DNA of 6,693 nucleotides from Acetobacteraceae bacterium UBA6159. GTDB taxonomy: Bacteria; Pseudomonadota; Alphaproteobacteria; Acetobacterales; Acetobacteraceae. Shown piece after piece: positions 6,627 to 6,693 of this stretch. The stretch spans positions 1 through 6,693 of the forward strand of contig DIUL01000173.1 in the NCBI GenBank assembly GCA_002422345.1, given 5' to 3'. Numbering within the stretch: position 1 is the first letter of the stretch; each line of letters opens with the position of its first letter. Under the pieces are notes generated by a model. That model searched no databases, had not been told where the DNA came from, and saw nothing but the letters and a program-made list of their open reading frames with translations. Position numbers and translations under genes: made by a program.

Positions 6627-6652
6627 AAATATCTAAATTAGATCAGATATTT
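6627..6652. repeat. AT-rich inverted repeat beside the tRNA 3' end; possible terminator for tRNA-Ser
   Basis: AAATATCT (6627-6634) and AGATATTT (6645-6652) are perfect 8-bp arms around a 10-base centre. An alternative hairpin, ATCTAA (6631-6636) with TTAGAT (6638-6643), nests inside. Read on the minus strand, the stem follows the tRNA by about 12 bases and runs into a T-rich tract, so it may end tRNA transcription, although a stem this AT-rich is weak. It could instead be part of the attachment region. The composition contrasts sharply with the GC-rich genes to the left. Confidence 0.4.
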
Positions 6653-6664
6653 AGGTTCATGGAC

Positions 6665-6693
6665 TGGCGGAGAGAGTGGGATTCGAACCCACG
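6665..6693 (-). tRNA. tRNA-Ser, 3' end only (gene continues beyond right edge)
   Basis: Read on the minus strand, the last 29 bases give a T-arm of GTGGG, loop TTCGAAT and CCCAC, then the acceptor strand TCTCTCC, discriminator G and encoded CCA (6667-6665). The G at position 73 with a TCTCTCC acceptor strand points to serine, not leucine, which carries A73. The anticodon lies outside the window, so the isoacceptor is unknown. It is also possible that this is only the duplicated 3' end left by an integrated element, because the 5' half cannot be seen. The 3' ends of tRNA-Ser genes are common integration targets for islands, and the mobile-type genes lie on the downstream side of this end. Confidence 0.85.

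Noticed and set aside
5641..6627. 328-codon open frame on the minus strand opposite the last two operon genes
   Set aside because: It is antisense to two well-supported genes, has a Pro/Arg/Ser-rich composition typical of GC-rich shadow frames, and shows no recognisable domain.
1..6693. CRISPR array, rRNA genes, insertion sequence or transposase
   Set aside because: No spaced direct repeats of CRISPR size, no rRNA signature, and no transposase or terminal inverted repeats were seen.

Overview
The window reads as part of the accessory genome of a GC-rich alphaproteobacterium, most likely a member of the Rhodospirillales or a related order. The assignment rests on high-GC codon use, the style of the proteins (an AlpA-like regulator, a DUF3987-type primase/helicase and an HGGxSTGP protein in a row) and the serine tRNA sequence. 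It is an inference from remembered families, not from a database search.

Layout, left to right. (1) Positions 1-939, minus strand: the 5' 313 codons of a gene for an exported protein with a signal peptide, a SPOR-like N-terminal region and a VCBS/FG-GAP-like acidic motif; it runs off the left edge and is visibly less GC-rich than the rest. (2) 940-1094: a divergent intergenic region. (3) 1095-2609, plus strand: a 504-residue protein of unknown function with an apparent internal duplication. (4) 2610-2731: a short non-coding gap with a small palindrome just ahead of the next gene. (5) 2732-6545, plus strand: five tightly packed, overlapping genes. They encode an AlpA/excisionase-like regulator, a 771-residue primase/helicase, a 118-residue zinc-ribbon-like protein, a roughly 210-residue conserved unknown and a 96-residue HGGxSTGP protein. 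(6) 6546-6664: non-coding DNA with three copies of GGGGGTAG and an AT-rich inverted repeat. (7) 6665-6693, minus strand: the 3' end of a tRNA-Ser gene, including its encoded CCA.

The five-gene run looks like the regulation and replication module of a tRNA-associated integrative element, such as a phage satellite, P4-like island or integrated plasmid. The small DNA-binding protein would control the module or assist excision, and the primase/helicase would drive autonomous replication. No integrase, capsid, portal, relaxase or toxin/antitoxin gene is visible, so if the element is intact those functions lie to the left of the window or come from a helper.

The strongest unexplained signal is a set of five 9-bp units related to CTATTGGCA inside the zinc-ribbon gene, directly after the primase. 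Two are in one orientation and three tandem copies are in the other. They look like iterons and could be the origin on which the primase acts. Other points of interest are the G-rich repeats next to the tRNA (possible integrase arm sites or a quadruplex), the duplicated 504-residue protein, and the primase's motif II carrying Lys where many related primases have His.
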